This document shows positions 1 through 9,249 of a stretch of 26,673 bases of DNA, one piece after another. The stretch spans positions 127,994 through 154,666 of the forward strand of contig NW_003146283.1 of NCBI RefSeq assembly GCF_000003605.2, given 5' to 3'. This stretch comes from Saccoglossus kowalevskii (taxonomy: Eukaryota > Hemichordata > Enteropneusta > Harrimaniidae). The first letter of the stretch is position 1. Every line of letters starts with the position of its first letter. Under the pieces are notes generated by a model. It worked only from the letters and a program-made list of their open reading frames with translations. It had not been told where the DNA came from and did no database searches. The position numbers and the translations under genes are program-made.

Positions 1-70
1 CAACATGAAATGAACAAACCTAAGAGAGGTCTACCCAAGGTACATATACACCAAGTATCAAAGCATTCAG

Positions 71-149
71 GCTTGTAGTTTTCAAGAAGAAGTCGAAAAA
101 GTATAACAGTGACACGGACGACGACGGAGACGGACAATCACTCATATGA
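71..149 (+). CDS. possible last coding exon of a membrane protein (C-terminal tail), partial
   Basis: After an AG at 69-70 (attcag) an open frame in phase 1 reads LVVFKKKSKKYNSDTDDDGD and ends QSLI at a TGA at 147-149. A short hydrophobic start, a lysine cluster, an acidic stretch and a hydrophobic last three residues look like the cytoplasmic tail of a type I membrane protein, with the membrane span in an earlier exon left of the window. I do not recognise the family. The polypyrimidine tract before the AG is weak and the exon is short, so this could be chance. The opposite-strand frame over 20-217 is less protein-like. Confidence 0.35.
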
Positions 150-2902
150 TAAGCTCCGCTCGACAAAGTCCACAGCAGAGCTAATGATAAGATACACAAG
201 ATTGCATCATTATGCAACGTTATCAGATGTTTTTAGCTACTAGTACCTACCTACTCTATCAATGATGGTCAGGTCATATGTCAAGGTTCAAAGGTCATAC
301 ATACACAACAACACACTATCAATTGTATTCAAATGACATACAAATGTTTTATCACATACTTTTTTCTAAAATACTCATTATAAAGTACTTTGTCTGTGGG
401 AATCTCAAAGACAAGAACAGGTGCAGAAGAACATTTATAAATAATGTCATATGGTCATCATATAACCCATTGGTAGTGAGTTGAGTGTAGTAATACCATG
501 CTACTCGTTACAACCTTTGACCAAACTTACAAATTGGTAATTAAAACACAATTATTTTTGCATACTAATTAACTAAAATGTAAAATATTCCCATTATAAA
601 CCCCCTCCCAAATCAGTCACTCAAAGCTCCACTGTGTTGAGTTTGATACGGCTCATATGTGATGAATACAATGCATAAAAAGTACATTGTTAGCACAGGA
701 TTCAAAAGAGTGTGGCAAGGAGACTGTGCCTCATTAACATTCAAGTACAACTGCTCTATTATTAGTTATTCTAAAGTAACTGTTACATAACCACCTGTGT
801 TAAATTAGTATGTACATTGTATTTGAAAATTGATTTATTTTATTCAATGTCATTGTCGTATATGGTCAATATTGTGTATTCAGATAACATGGTTACTGTT
901 AACCATTTTATTTCCACATTTAGTTTTGACATTTTCATAATCTAGCAAAATTTGTGAGCATGACATTTTGCAAAAGTCACTGTGACTCCCTAGGACCCTA
1001 CTGAAAGTCACTGTAACTCCCTAGGACCATAACAAAAGTCACACTGCTGTCTTCAAGATTCAAAATGCATTTTTATTGCTGCAAAATTTTGTAGTTTCTC
1101 AGTCTCAAAAAATGTGTTTGAATAAAAAAATGTATTTACAGTATGTCAATAGTCACTATTATCTTGTATGGTGTAGAATATATTATTTTTAACTTGAAGT
1201 TTATATTCACCGAAGTGGGTAAATGCAGTGAAAATACTCTCACTCACTGGTTGCATGGAGTTAAATGCCAAAATCAGTCATTATGCTAATCCAAAATTTG
1301 CTGTTTTCAACAAAAATAAATATGAGCTAAAATAAAGTAATTAGTAGCACATTTCCAAGAGCTTATACTGTAGAAGTAGATAAATTCACTGGGTTTAATT
1401 TTAAGGGATTATATATTGCAGTAATATTTACTAGGTTTTAAATTAATGGTTTGTGAAGGAACATTCTACTATTAACTTTGTATGTCCTTATTAACTAGTA
1501 ACTAGCTATCAGTGGAATAATCAAAAATATAATCCAGCATATAATCAAGTCCTAGAGACTAAACTAATAAAGTTACAAGTGTATGTATTAGAGTTCTGAT
1601 ATTAATAGAGAAAATAAGATAATTTAAAAACAGGGAAATAATAAAACACACTCAACTAAAAACAGAAAAAAATAATGCATAGATATGGAGTGTTGAATAA
1701 ATTAATCAAAGTAAAAACAACACTGAATTTTATATCCAGGTGATGGCTGTTGCTAAGGCATAATAAATGCATTTGCCACATTCATCAAAATTTGATGAAT
1801 ATTCCATAGAAACAGATGGTCTCACAACAGAATTGGAAAATTCAATTTTAGCATTGAGGTAATAAGCAGACAAGTTCACTGACCTTTACCCTTTAGCTAT
1901 GTATCAGTAACAAAGACATTCATCTATTTGACCTCCAAATTGTCTATTGTTCTGTCTTTTTCTCTCTTTTGGCGAGGGGTTCATTTATATTGGGAATGTA
2001 TATCTCTATTCCATTGTGATATATGTGGGTGGCAGGTGGGATATTCTTTTCATTTGAAACATTTGCTTGCAATATTTTAAAAAACGCTTGAATGATTTGT
2101 TTCATTAAGACATTCATGAAAACCATTAGCCGTTTCTTAAATGGGTGTGCCTGTGTTATAATTTTTAAGTCATTGCTAAAAAAAAATCATACAATACACA
2201 TGCATTTACTGTTAGGGGGGGTTAATATTAGTTTTATTGTAATAATATTAATTCTTGTGTGAACAGCGGGTGGGGAAAATGAGATACAGACACCAACCCG
2301 GAAATTGAAAAGGAAAATAATAAGATTACGATTTGTCGAAATCTTATCTTCAAGATAGCTTGACTCGTCTCTCCTTTTAACTTCAGACATTCGGTGGACC
2401 ACAACAAAATTTTATCGGATAACGAAACAAAAATTTGAATGATTCGTCGATATCTGCAACCTGTAGAAGAACGTTTCTACATTATGCACGTTCCGTATTC
2501 GTTTCGATCATGCACATATGTGTACTCTGGAAAAACCCACTATTTAATATAATATTTTTTCCAAAAACAGAGAGAATCCATACACCGATCAGGATAATGT
2601 TTGGTTTTATCGCTCAGTATAGTGTTTTGAGACAACGTTGGCACACTCTCAAAACACACATAGTGGTTGGTCTGTGAGCATGAATGAAATATCGGTCAGC
2701 TGGTAGGGGTTTGCCTACGTGGACAAACTGAGCGAGGACTCGTGCGATTTTCAGTCATTTTGTCTGTAAACAGGACACCATCGGACAAAATGTACACACA
2801 GACGGGAAGAGTACAGCTACATCTTGTGTAATCCAGCGTTTAAATGATTAAAGAAGAAACAGCATTGAAGAATGCAGCAAAAATCTGTTGATATAAACCT
2901 AC
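150..2902. other. non-coding stretch (3' flank and/or intron)
   Basis: About 2.7 kb of AT-rich DNA. Only short frames without recognisable domains or splice-flanked exons are present on either strand. If the 71-149 exon is real, its 3' UTR starts here; AATAAA occurs at 1566-1571 among other AT-rich candidates. On the minus strand this is also the first intron of the gene starting at 3067. A short tandem repeat lies at 974-1042. Confidence 0.5.
974..1042. repeat. 31-bp tandem repeat, about 2.2 copies
   Basis: The motif AAGTCACTGTRACTCCCTAG followed by GACC recurs with starts at 974, 1005 and 1036 (period 31). The third copy is cut to AAGTCAC. The first two copies differ at a few positions. 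No coding frame goes with it. Confidence 0.7.
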
Positions 2903-3067
2903 CTGCTTGAGACGACGGCGTCTGCTCTTCTTGTCGTCCGTATCGAAGTCAAAAGACGGGGGTGGACTCGTCGCTTTGAAGCCGAAAGCAAACACTAAAC
3001 CAACCAGAACAATCACACTGACCACAGGCAGTGAAAACTGCAGCGTTGTTAGCTTGTCGATCTCCAT
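2903..3067 (-). CDS. first coding exon of a single-TM, basic-linker membrane protein (possibly metadherin-like)
   Basis: ATG at 3067 opens 55 codons ending exactly at a phase-0 donor (CAG then GTAGGT, GT at 2902-2901). The protein has about 11 N-terminal residues, a hydrophobic segment at about 12-31 (PVVSVIVLVGLVFAFGF), a proline patch (SPPPSFDF), an acidic patch and then KKSRRRRLK. This is the layout of a signal-anchored ER membrane protein with a long charged cytosolic tail, such as metadherin (LYRIC), kinectin or p180. In human, MTDH is next to LAPTM4B, and a LAPTM4 gene lies in this window, so metadherin is a reasonable guess by synteny and topology; residue identity is not shown. Later exons must lie further left. 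The overlapping frame at 2949-3140 is a shadow. Confidence 0.6.
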
Positions 3068-3180
3068 ATGTCAATGAAATTCTGTGTAATTCTGTTCCAA
3101 AAACTAAAAAATAACTAGCGAGCACGGAACAACAACACACTACCTTGATTCAATGAGTTTCAATATGGAAGCAATACTGA

Positions 3181-3220
3181 TGACGTCACTTAGTAATTGG
3201 TTATTAATTCCGTGACGTCA
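3181..3220. promoter_or_regulatory. pair of perfect CRE palindromes (TGACGTCA x2)
   Basis: TGACGTCA occurs at 3181-3188 and again at 3213-3220, a spacing of 32 bp. They lie 114 and 146 bp upstream of the ATG of the minus-strand gene. Full CREs bind CREB/ATF-family factors in animals and typically sit close to transcription starts, so this is probably the proximal promoter of that gene. Binding is inferred. Confidence 0.65.
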
Positions 3221-4906
3221 TCAAAACTCGCGGTACAATGCAAAGCCACTTCAGATAAAATTTTTTAACACGTATTCCCGAGACATCATGCACTAAAGAA
3301 AAAAACCCAGAAATAATGAAAACATCTAAAACACAGCCGTATGGAATATATTTTCCATGAAACTGCAATTCTACTCGTAGCTTGTTTTAGGTGGCAATTT
3401 TTCAGGTTTTTCAATTTTGTGAGTGAATGCAGAGATGTTCAACTTCAACTTCAAAGCTGCGTTGCAGCAAACTGCGAGCAAAGAAGATGATCACCAACCT
3501 TGCAAAAGCAATAAATCATTCCCAATCACTGTGCGGGATATGATATTCTTGGATAATAGTATTATATTCCACCGTAAAGTACAATAACGAAGTACAAATT
3601 GACTGACCTCACTCAAAATAACACACACGCTGCGGAGAGAAAATTTTGCAATTTTTGCAATGCTAATTTCAAGCCTATCTATAAAATGTAATAAGAATTC
3701 ACGTGGAATTTGAATCTCTCAAACTGAAAATGTTAACAAAAAATGGGAAACACGCTTCTTGAGTGTGCGAATACACAATGATGTTCTGTCATCCTGGCTG
3801 TCCACTCAGCAGAACCATGGAACTATAGTTCCATGGCAGAACGTACGTCACCGGGAAAACAGATTTGGAATCTAATTAGGCTTTAATCATATTTTGTATT
3901 AACTGAAATTTCCACTTTGACTTGCAGTGCCATCACGTATCCAACTTCGAACAATGCTGCAATTGTGTATTCCTTTTTATTAGTGGATACTGTATACTGC
4001 CATCATCGGCCTTGTTGAGAGGTTTTACAAGCTCACTATTTAATCCTGATGGATAACTTGTCTCTAAAAATCGTAATTTATTTTGGTTAAACACATTTCA
4101 TTTATAATAAACAGCCTTATTATATTCTAAATAATTTGTCAATGCAATTTTCAAAGGCTTTATCATGACAGTTCTCTATTCAAGTTGTTGGGTCCGATTA
4201 GCTTTAATTTAATCAAAATACGACTAAGCTTAGTGTATTTAATAACCAGTCTGCATCCCATCTCATACAGCTTTTGCTGACACGTTTTTTTGTATCTGAT
4301 CACACACATCCTTCCAATATATGAAAAATTCTATCTGGAAATTCCAAGATCACTCCATGATGTAAGCGTGCCTTCCGTATTATGTAGGCTGCCCTCTATG
4401 GCCTGATATCCAATCAGTACCATAGTGAAGTAAAAAGGCATCAAAATCAAGGTATCACTTGCTTGTTTTTTCTCTGTATCTTAACATGAAAATCATATCA
4501 ATTAGAGACAGCATCAAATTAGTTTTAATTGTAAAAAATGTATGTATGTATTTATTACCACCTCGGTGTAAAAATCACCGTGTTCCTATGCATATATATG
4601 TTGTAAATGAACATATATATATATATATAGGAATAGTCTGCTGCATGATTTTTATGATTGATATATTGCTGTATTACTGTGTTGCTATTCTGTGGTTTTA
4701 CATTCAAAGAAATGCATAAACAATGTATATGTGACATATAATAATGTATTTTATGTTGGGTGTATGTTACAAAAATTTAGGGTTGGGTTTTACCATAAAA
4801 TGTAAAAATAAAAACTATGATTTTTTTTAATGTAATTTTGAACTCTTCTTGCTCAAAAAATTGTAGGCTGAGCCCAATTTTTTTTTTCATTTTTGGTATC
4901 CTGACA
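3221..4906. other. intergenic stretch without recognisable genes
   Basis: No coding frame here has family features or convincing splice sites. It contains a 22-bp perfect palindrome at 3815-3836 and an AT microsatellite near 4612-4628. The frames at 4459-4719 (+) and 4555-4737 (-) overlap on opposite strands across the microsatellite and look like chance. Confidence 0.5.
3815..3836. repeat. 22-bp perfect palindrome
   Basis: CCATGGAACTA is followed directly by its reverse complement TAGTTCCATGG with no spacer. It could extrude as a cruciform or bind a dimeric factor. No gene is attached to it. Confidence 0.8.
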
Positions 4907-5034
4907 TTAAAGGACAGAGGTTGTCACGCCGCATCGTGTTCAATATGGGACTCATAGCGACGTATACAACCCATGTAAAATACATTGTTTGTTTACATGA
5001 AATTCGAACACGCACTGCGCGACGACCGCTTTAA
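4907..5034. mobile_element. TTAA-flanked MITE, copy 1
   Basis: The element starts TTAAAGGACAGAGGTTGTCA and ends GACGACCGCTTTAA. It shares about 115 bp with copy 2 at 5467-5599, including the stretches ATATGGGACTCATAGC and ACATGAAATTCGAACACGCA. Termini are inverted (TTAAAG...GTYGTC / GACGAC...CTTTAA). No coding capacity is visible. A TTAA boundary is typical of piggyBac-type insertion, but the terminal bases are not the usual CCC, so the superfamily is left open. Confidence 0.7.
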
Positions 5035-5108
5035 CTCATAATAATGAAAACAAGCAAAAAATGTAATCTTCAATTCGATCAATCCTCCTCAACTACAGAA
5101 AACGTGTT

Positions 5109-5114
5109 TTTATT
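5109..5114 (-). terminator. candidate polyadenylation signal for GNB1L
   Basis: TTTATT on the plus strand gives AATAAA on the minus strand, about 780 nt past the GNB1L stop codon. If used, the 3' UTR would include MITE copy 2. AT-rich sequence makes chance matches common. Confidence 0.25.
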
Positions 5115-5466
5115 GAAGTTCTTTTATGTTTTTTTTAACAGTCTCAAGTTCATTGCAATATGACACTTGACCTACAATTCTCAATATCTTGAATACAATT
5201 GTGTACAACTTTTGAGCATTTTCTGTTTCCTGCATTGCATCATGGGAAAGATTGACACACGAGACACTTGCATCAAATGAAGAACAGATATACAGTACAT
5301 ACTTCCAGATCATTAGACACTCAGATTAGCTTAAATAATAAAAGTTAGAAAGGCAATTTGGTTTTGGTCTCATCACTAACAAATTATTTAATTAAAGCAA
5401 ACATCTAAATTTACATGTGCTGTACGTCACTTATCGAACATGATGCAGCATGACAACTGTAGTGCT

Positions 5467-5599
5467 TTAAAGGGCGGTAGTCGTCACGCCACGTCCTGTT
5501 CGATATGGGACTCATAGCAACGTATACAACGCGTGTAAAATACATTGTTCATTTACATGAAATTCGAACACGCACTGTGCAACGACCACCACGCTTTAA
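5467..5599. mobile_element. TTAA-flanked MITE, copy 2
   Basis: The left end is TTAAAGGGCGGTAGTCGTCA. The right end is ACGACCACCACGCTTTAA, whose reverse complement TTAAAGCGTGGTGGTCGT matches the left end closely, so the terminal inverted repeats are clear. The interior is close to copy 1, with scattered substitutions. It lies about 300 bp downstream of the GNB1L stop codon, within its likely 3' UTR. The 93-aa frame through it (5505-5786) is a by-product of the element and its flank. Confidence 0.75.
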
Positions 5600-5896
5600 C
5601 TTTCTAAAACTAATTTTGTTCAAAATATCAAATTTCAGTTTAGTGTTGACCATTATTTTAGCATTTTCATTATGCAGTGGTGAATATACAACCGTTTTCA
5701 GATGTACACATTTTTGTATGTGCCTAAAATACCAGTTATCACGTTACATTGCATTCACAAAAGAAACATATACAGCACACATATAATATGGACATAATCC
5801 AAACAAGTGCCGTAATATGACTGTGAAGCTAACTAACATGAACAACATTATAAAAATAACAAGAAATGTTCAGTTATCCATACTTCATCGTCATAG

Positions 5897-6859
5897 TTAC
5901 AAATCATTGTAAATGGACCAAAAACTGATATGTTTGTCCTTGGAGCCAGCTGCCAGCAATCCAGGATATCCTTGCAGTGTGGAGAACGCAAGACAATGTA
6001 CAGTGTCTCTATGGTAACACAACACTGCTAGAGGTTTCAATTTTTTAAAACTAAAAATCCTGATTCTAGAATCCCATCCTGCAGTTGCTAAAATTCTGTC
6101 ATCATCTCGAATATTAACGTCTGATATCCCAGCGTTAGTTAGAGTCAATTTGGTTTCACATTTTATTTCCATAGCCTCGTTCACAAACCATGATGATAGC
6201 TTGTCATCCGCAGAACCAGATACACCCCGCCGCTGAGAAATGGAATAGTCCAATCCCATCACTGACTCATTATGAACTTTGACACGATTGAGAATTTTTA
6301 CCATAGATATATCCCACAATGCAATGCTCCCATCTTCATAACCAGCAAGTAGGCATGGTCTATCTTCGGATGAGGAGACAAACTTCATCCTCATTACCAT
6401 ACCTAGCGCTCTTGCGCCCTCTATGGGTACTAATGATGAGATTTTTTCAGCTGTCTCAAATTTATAAATGTCAACTACAGAGGGCTCCTTCCCAGGAACA
6501 GCCAGCATATTGGCTTTCTTTGAAAAGGTACACTGGCAAAATCCTGCAGCATCGTAAGAAAAGGTTGAGATAACATCACAGTGACCTTTCGACAAATCCC
6601 AGCATTTTATTCTACAGTCTCGCCCTTGACTGATGAATTTACCATTGTCAATCATATTAGCCCATAAAATACCATTCCCATCATGCACTTCGACAGTAGA
6701 TTGAAGTCTTCTCGTCTGTAGATTCCATAATTGTACTAATCCATTTCCACAGCCTGATAGAATGAATGGTTCTGTAGAACTGCCTGAACAAAACTGCAGA
6801 GTATTAATAGGGCCATCGGAGCCTCTCAGTACAAATAGTGGATCGGGTGACGTTCCCAT
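5897..6859 (-). CDS. GNB1L: GNB1L homologue, WD40 beta-propeller protein, complete and intronless
   Basis: The frame encodes 320 aa (human GNB1L is 327) from an ATG at 6859 in a strong ACCATGG context to a TAA at 5897. The frame is open a little further upstream, but only via a TTG. It is recognised from remembered family sequence: DPLFVLRG near the N-terminus, SGxGNGLVQLWNLQTRR, SQGRDxxIKxWDL, LLAGYEDGSIALWD, ILATAGWDSRIRIF, KPLAVLxYH and the ending LLAAGSKDKHISFWSIY. WD-type blade ends are at about residues 43-47, 85-89, 180-184, 222-226, 266-270 and 312-316. In vertebrates GNB1L works with the TELO2-TTI1-TTI2 co-chaperone in stabilising PIKK kinases (ATR, mTOR and others); it is cytosolic/nuclear and is not a true G-beta. 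The vertebrate gene has several coding exons, while here the whole CDS is one exon. No frameshift or stop is seen and no poly(A) tract follows. Confidence 0.95.
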   Translation of the reverse strand: MGTSPDPLFVLRGSDGPINTLQFCSGSSTEPFILSGCGNGLVQLWNLQTRRLQSTVEVHDGNGILWANMIDNGKFISQGRDCRIKCWDLSKGHCDVISTFSYDAAGFCQCTFSKKANMLAVPGKEPSVVDIYKFETAEKISSLVPIEGARALGMVMRMKFVSSSEDRPCLLAGYEDGSIALWDISMVKILNRVKVHNESVMGLDYSISQRRGVSGSADDKLSSWFVNEAMEIKCETKLTLTNAGISDVNIRDDDRILATAGWDSRIRIFSFKKLKPLAVLCYHRDTVHCLAFSTLQGYPGLLAAGSKDKHISFWSIYNDL

Positions 6860-7320
6860 GGTAATCAGACTGACCAAATAGCCAGTATTGTTTTACCTTT
6901 ACCACACTTGACCTTAGGAGCATGTTTTAGATGGAATCATTGGAGGTGTTGTCCCTTTAGTCCTCGATTAGTCACTAGTCGTGACTAGTTGTTAGGTGCG
7001 CCATCTACGGCAACAAACATTTATTATTGCGTCAATATTACCCACAAATCCTTGCATACCACAGCAAAATGGCGTCCACGCGGTGTACGGAAGTCGATTT
7101 ATTCTTTTTAAATTTGAAATAACCCCCGTTCGGTAGGTAATCCTTTTGATATTTAAGTCGTAAGTTCCAGTTGTTGACTTGCTGTAATGAGTCCACTAAA
7201 TGAGTATCGTCGCCGATGCCAAATTCAACATCATTCATTCAATAGTACTCGTTTTTTGTGTTGTTGATTCATCCTGACGTTGGAATCACAATGATTCAAC
7301 GTATTACTATTATAACGGAT
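6860..7320. promoter_or_regulatory. GNB1L 5' flank with a YY1-like motif
   Basis: CAAAATGGCGTCC at about 7067-7079 (plus orientation) resembles the YY1 motif (CAARATGGCGGC) common at animal promoters, about 210 bp upstream of the GNB1L ATG. A near-palindrome, ACTAGTCGTGACTAGT, lies near 6974-6989. This is probably the GNB1L 5' UTR/promoter; the start site cannot be placed from sequence. Confidence 0.4.
7038..7238 (-). other. protein-like small frame upstream of GNB1L, unrecognised
   Basis: ATG at 7238 opens 66 codons to a TAA at 7038. The text, with NNWNLRLKYQKDYLPNGGYF in the middle, has balanced composition and varied codons, unlike the other AT-driven frames nearby. A donor-like GG/GTAATA sits at the stop, so it might be a first exon with later exons elsewhere. 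It equally may be an upstream frame in the GNB1L leader or chance. I do not recognise a family. Confidence 0.25.
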
Positions 7321-7715
7321 CTCACTGTACTATTCGGATGATCTCCAAAACAGTGTTCCCTACACTGGAAGGAAGACTGCCAGCGGGACAGAAGACACAC
7401 GAATTCGTGTGATTAATCTGTAATAGCCCCACAACAAAGCCCAGTCCGAAAACAATAGTCTGTGAACAACAACAATATTTTAAGATTGCGCCAGTGAATC
7501 TTGTTTGTTTTTGAAGGCCGAAAAGGACTATCGTGGTCGCAAAAGGTCGCGTACACAATGAACGTCCATACTCACATTCACACCGCGAAGACGTGATGTG
7601 CAAGTACATATATGTAAGGAAAGGTGGAAGTTACTGGTTCAACAGGTTTTAATTTGTTTTGAAAAACAATTACTATGCAAGTCGATTTTTCTCACTACAA
7701 CGAAGAGGCAATCCA

Positions 7716-8040
7716 CAACAAAATTAATTTTGATTATATTTCGCTGTATATCGACACTTTTCATTAAACCTGTTCCTAGCAAAATCTGTTGTCACAAATA
7801 GACAGTTCAGGATCGTTTTAGGATAAGTCGGTGTAGTATTATTACACGTTTAAGCTTCAATGTGGCAGGATTAATATCTACACACATAGTTCTTGATGTT
7901 GAAGATTTATTATTGTTTTAAACCACAGTCCCTCATTTGAGGGACTGTGTTTAAACACACCTAGATTGCGACAACATAGCCCTGTATTATCCAGCGATGT
8001 TCTAAACACCAATGTTCGTGGCAGGTGAATGTGTTGTCCA
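7716..8040. repeat. 325-bp tandem duplication, copy 1
   Basis: This block is repeated directly, without a gap, as 8041-8365. I see only about three substitutions between the copies (ACACATAG/ACACGTAG, GTTGAAG/GTTAAAG, TTATCC/TTGTCC). The sequence TCCA occurs just before copy 1 and at the end of both copies. It contains a perfect hairpin at 7924-7949 (CACAGTCCCTCA, TT, TGAGGGACTGTG). No coding frame spans it. Confidence 0.95.
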
Positions 8041-8365
8041 CAACAAAATTAATTTTGATTATATTTCGCTGTATATCGACACTTTTCATTAAACCTGTTC
8101 CTAGCAAAATCTGTTGTCACAAATAGACAGTTCAGGATCGTTTTAGGATAAGTCGGTGTAGTATTATTACACGTTTAAGCTTCAATGTGGCAGGATTAAT
8201 ATCTACACACGTAGTTCTTGATGTTAAAGATTTATTATTGTTTTAAACCACAGTCCCTCATTTGAGGGACTGTGTTTAAACACACCTAGATTGCGACAAC
8301 ATAGCCCTGTATTGTCCAGCGATGTTCTAAACACCAATGTTCGTGGCAGGTGAATGTGTTGTCCA
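8041..8365. repeat. 325-bp tandem duplication, copy 2
   Basis: Direct neighbour of copy 1 with about 99% identity by eye. It carries the same perfect 12-bp-arm hairpin at 8249-8274. It ends 273 bp before the OSER1 ATG, so it lies in the probable promoter or 5' UTR of that gene. The near-identity means a recent duplication, or an assembly/allelic artefact. Confidence 0.95.
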
Positions 8366-8638
8366 AGAAAGAAACTACAAACACATGACATGCAACCAAA
8401 CCATGCAGCCAACAAGATATTATTCAGGGTTGCTTATGAATCACAAATGTTGCTTCCCAAACTCCCAATATTAATGAGGGATGTACTAATCAGAGTCGTT
8501 GTTTTAAACTTGTCCATTGAAGTTCTTTGTACTATGCTACATTGTTCCTTGTTATTTACATATTTTATAGTCACTCTGAGTCACCGAGTCACAGTCAGTA
8601 TTATTCATCACATTGCAATATTTCTTAACCACACAGTT

Positions 8639-8721
8639 ATGGCAATGGCAACTACAGAAAATGCTGTTGAAGACTATGAACTCCGCTCATTGTTCAAGAG
8701 ACTAAAAGTTGACCCGGAAAG
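8639..8721 (+). CDS. OSER1: OSER1 homologue, coding exon 1
   Basis: ATG at 8639 (a second in-frame ATG is at 8645) opens 27 codons plus 2 nt, ending AAAG before GTAAGT at 8722. The segment ELRSLFKRLKVD at residues 14-25 matches the conserved N-terminal motif of OSER1 (human LQTAFKKLRVD). The frame is also open upstream to 8354, but that part has no family similarity, so 8639 or 8645 is preferred. The split AGG codon is completed by the first base of exon 2 at 11057, and the junction keeps the frame. Confidence 0.88.
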
Positions 8722-9249
8722 GTAAGTACATTGAAAATAGCATAGGACTAATTTTTTTTAATAATATAATATGTTAATTATTATATCACAAAAAATATAG
8801 GGTTCTACCCAGAGTTATTTTTAATTCACTGTTGAAAAATACATGTGAACAAATTAATTAACCTGGTGTCTACCAAAATTAGTTCAGCTTGCAGAAAGCT
8901 GGTCCTTGAAATAAGACACTTGTGAACAGGGGTTAAAGGCTCAATTTAGTCGCAATGGCGATTGTTTCTTAGATAGTGACTATGCTAATAAGTGTTATTG
9001 ACCCAGTGTTCTCCACGATGGGTTTTAACAGGGGACCTGTTTAAATCGTTATCACCCTGTGATATTACCTGTGCACTTGGTCTCTGACAAAAATTGTTTA
9101 CAATACAGGCTATCACACATGTGTTCCCAAGATGACCTGCCATGCTAAGTGTGACTTCACGCGTCACCAGAAAATGACGGATAACTGTTTCATTGTTTTA
9201 AGGTGTACTGTGAAAATTCCGGCATTGTTATTGTAGCAGATGATAATAC

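Noticed and set aside
6319-6573. 84-aa plus-strand frame inside GNB1L
   Set aside because: Antisense shadow of the WD40 coding sequence.
6860-6877. N-terminal extension of GNB1L by six residues
   Set aside because: The extension starts at a TTG; the ATG at 6859 has a perfect ACCATGG context and the following sequence aligns with the family start.
7322-7609. 95-aa minus-strand frame rich in cysteine
   Set aside because: No recognisable family, no splice sites that extend it, and it lies in the GNB1L-OSER1 intergenic region.
8354-8638. Upstream in-frame extension of OSER1 exon 1
   Set aside because: It overlaps the 325-bp duplication boundary and is composed of hydrophobic, unspecific residues; the OSER1 motif starts after the 8639/8645 ATGs.
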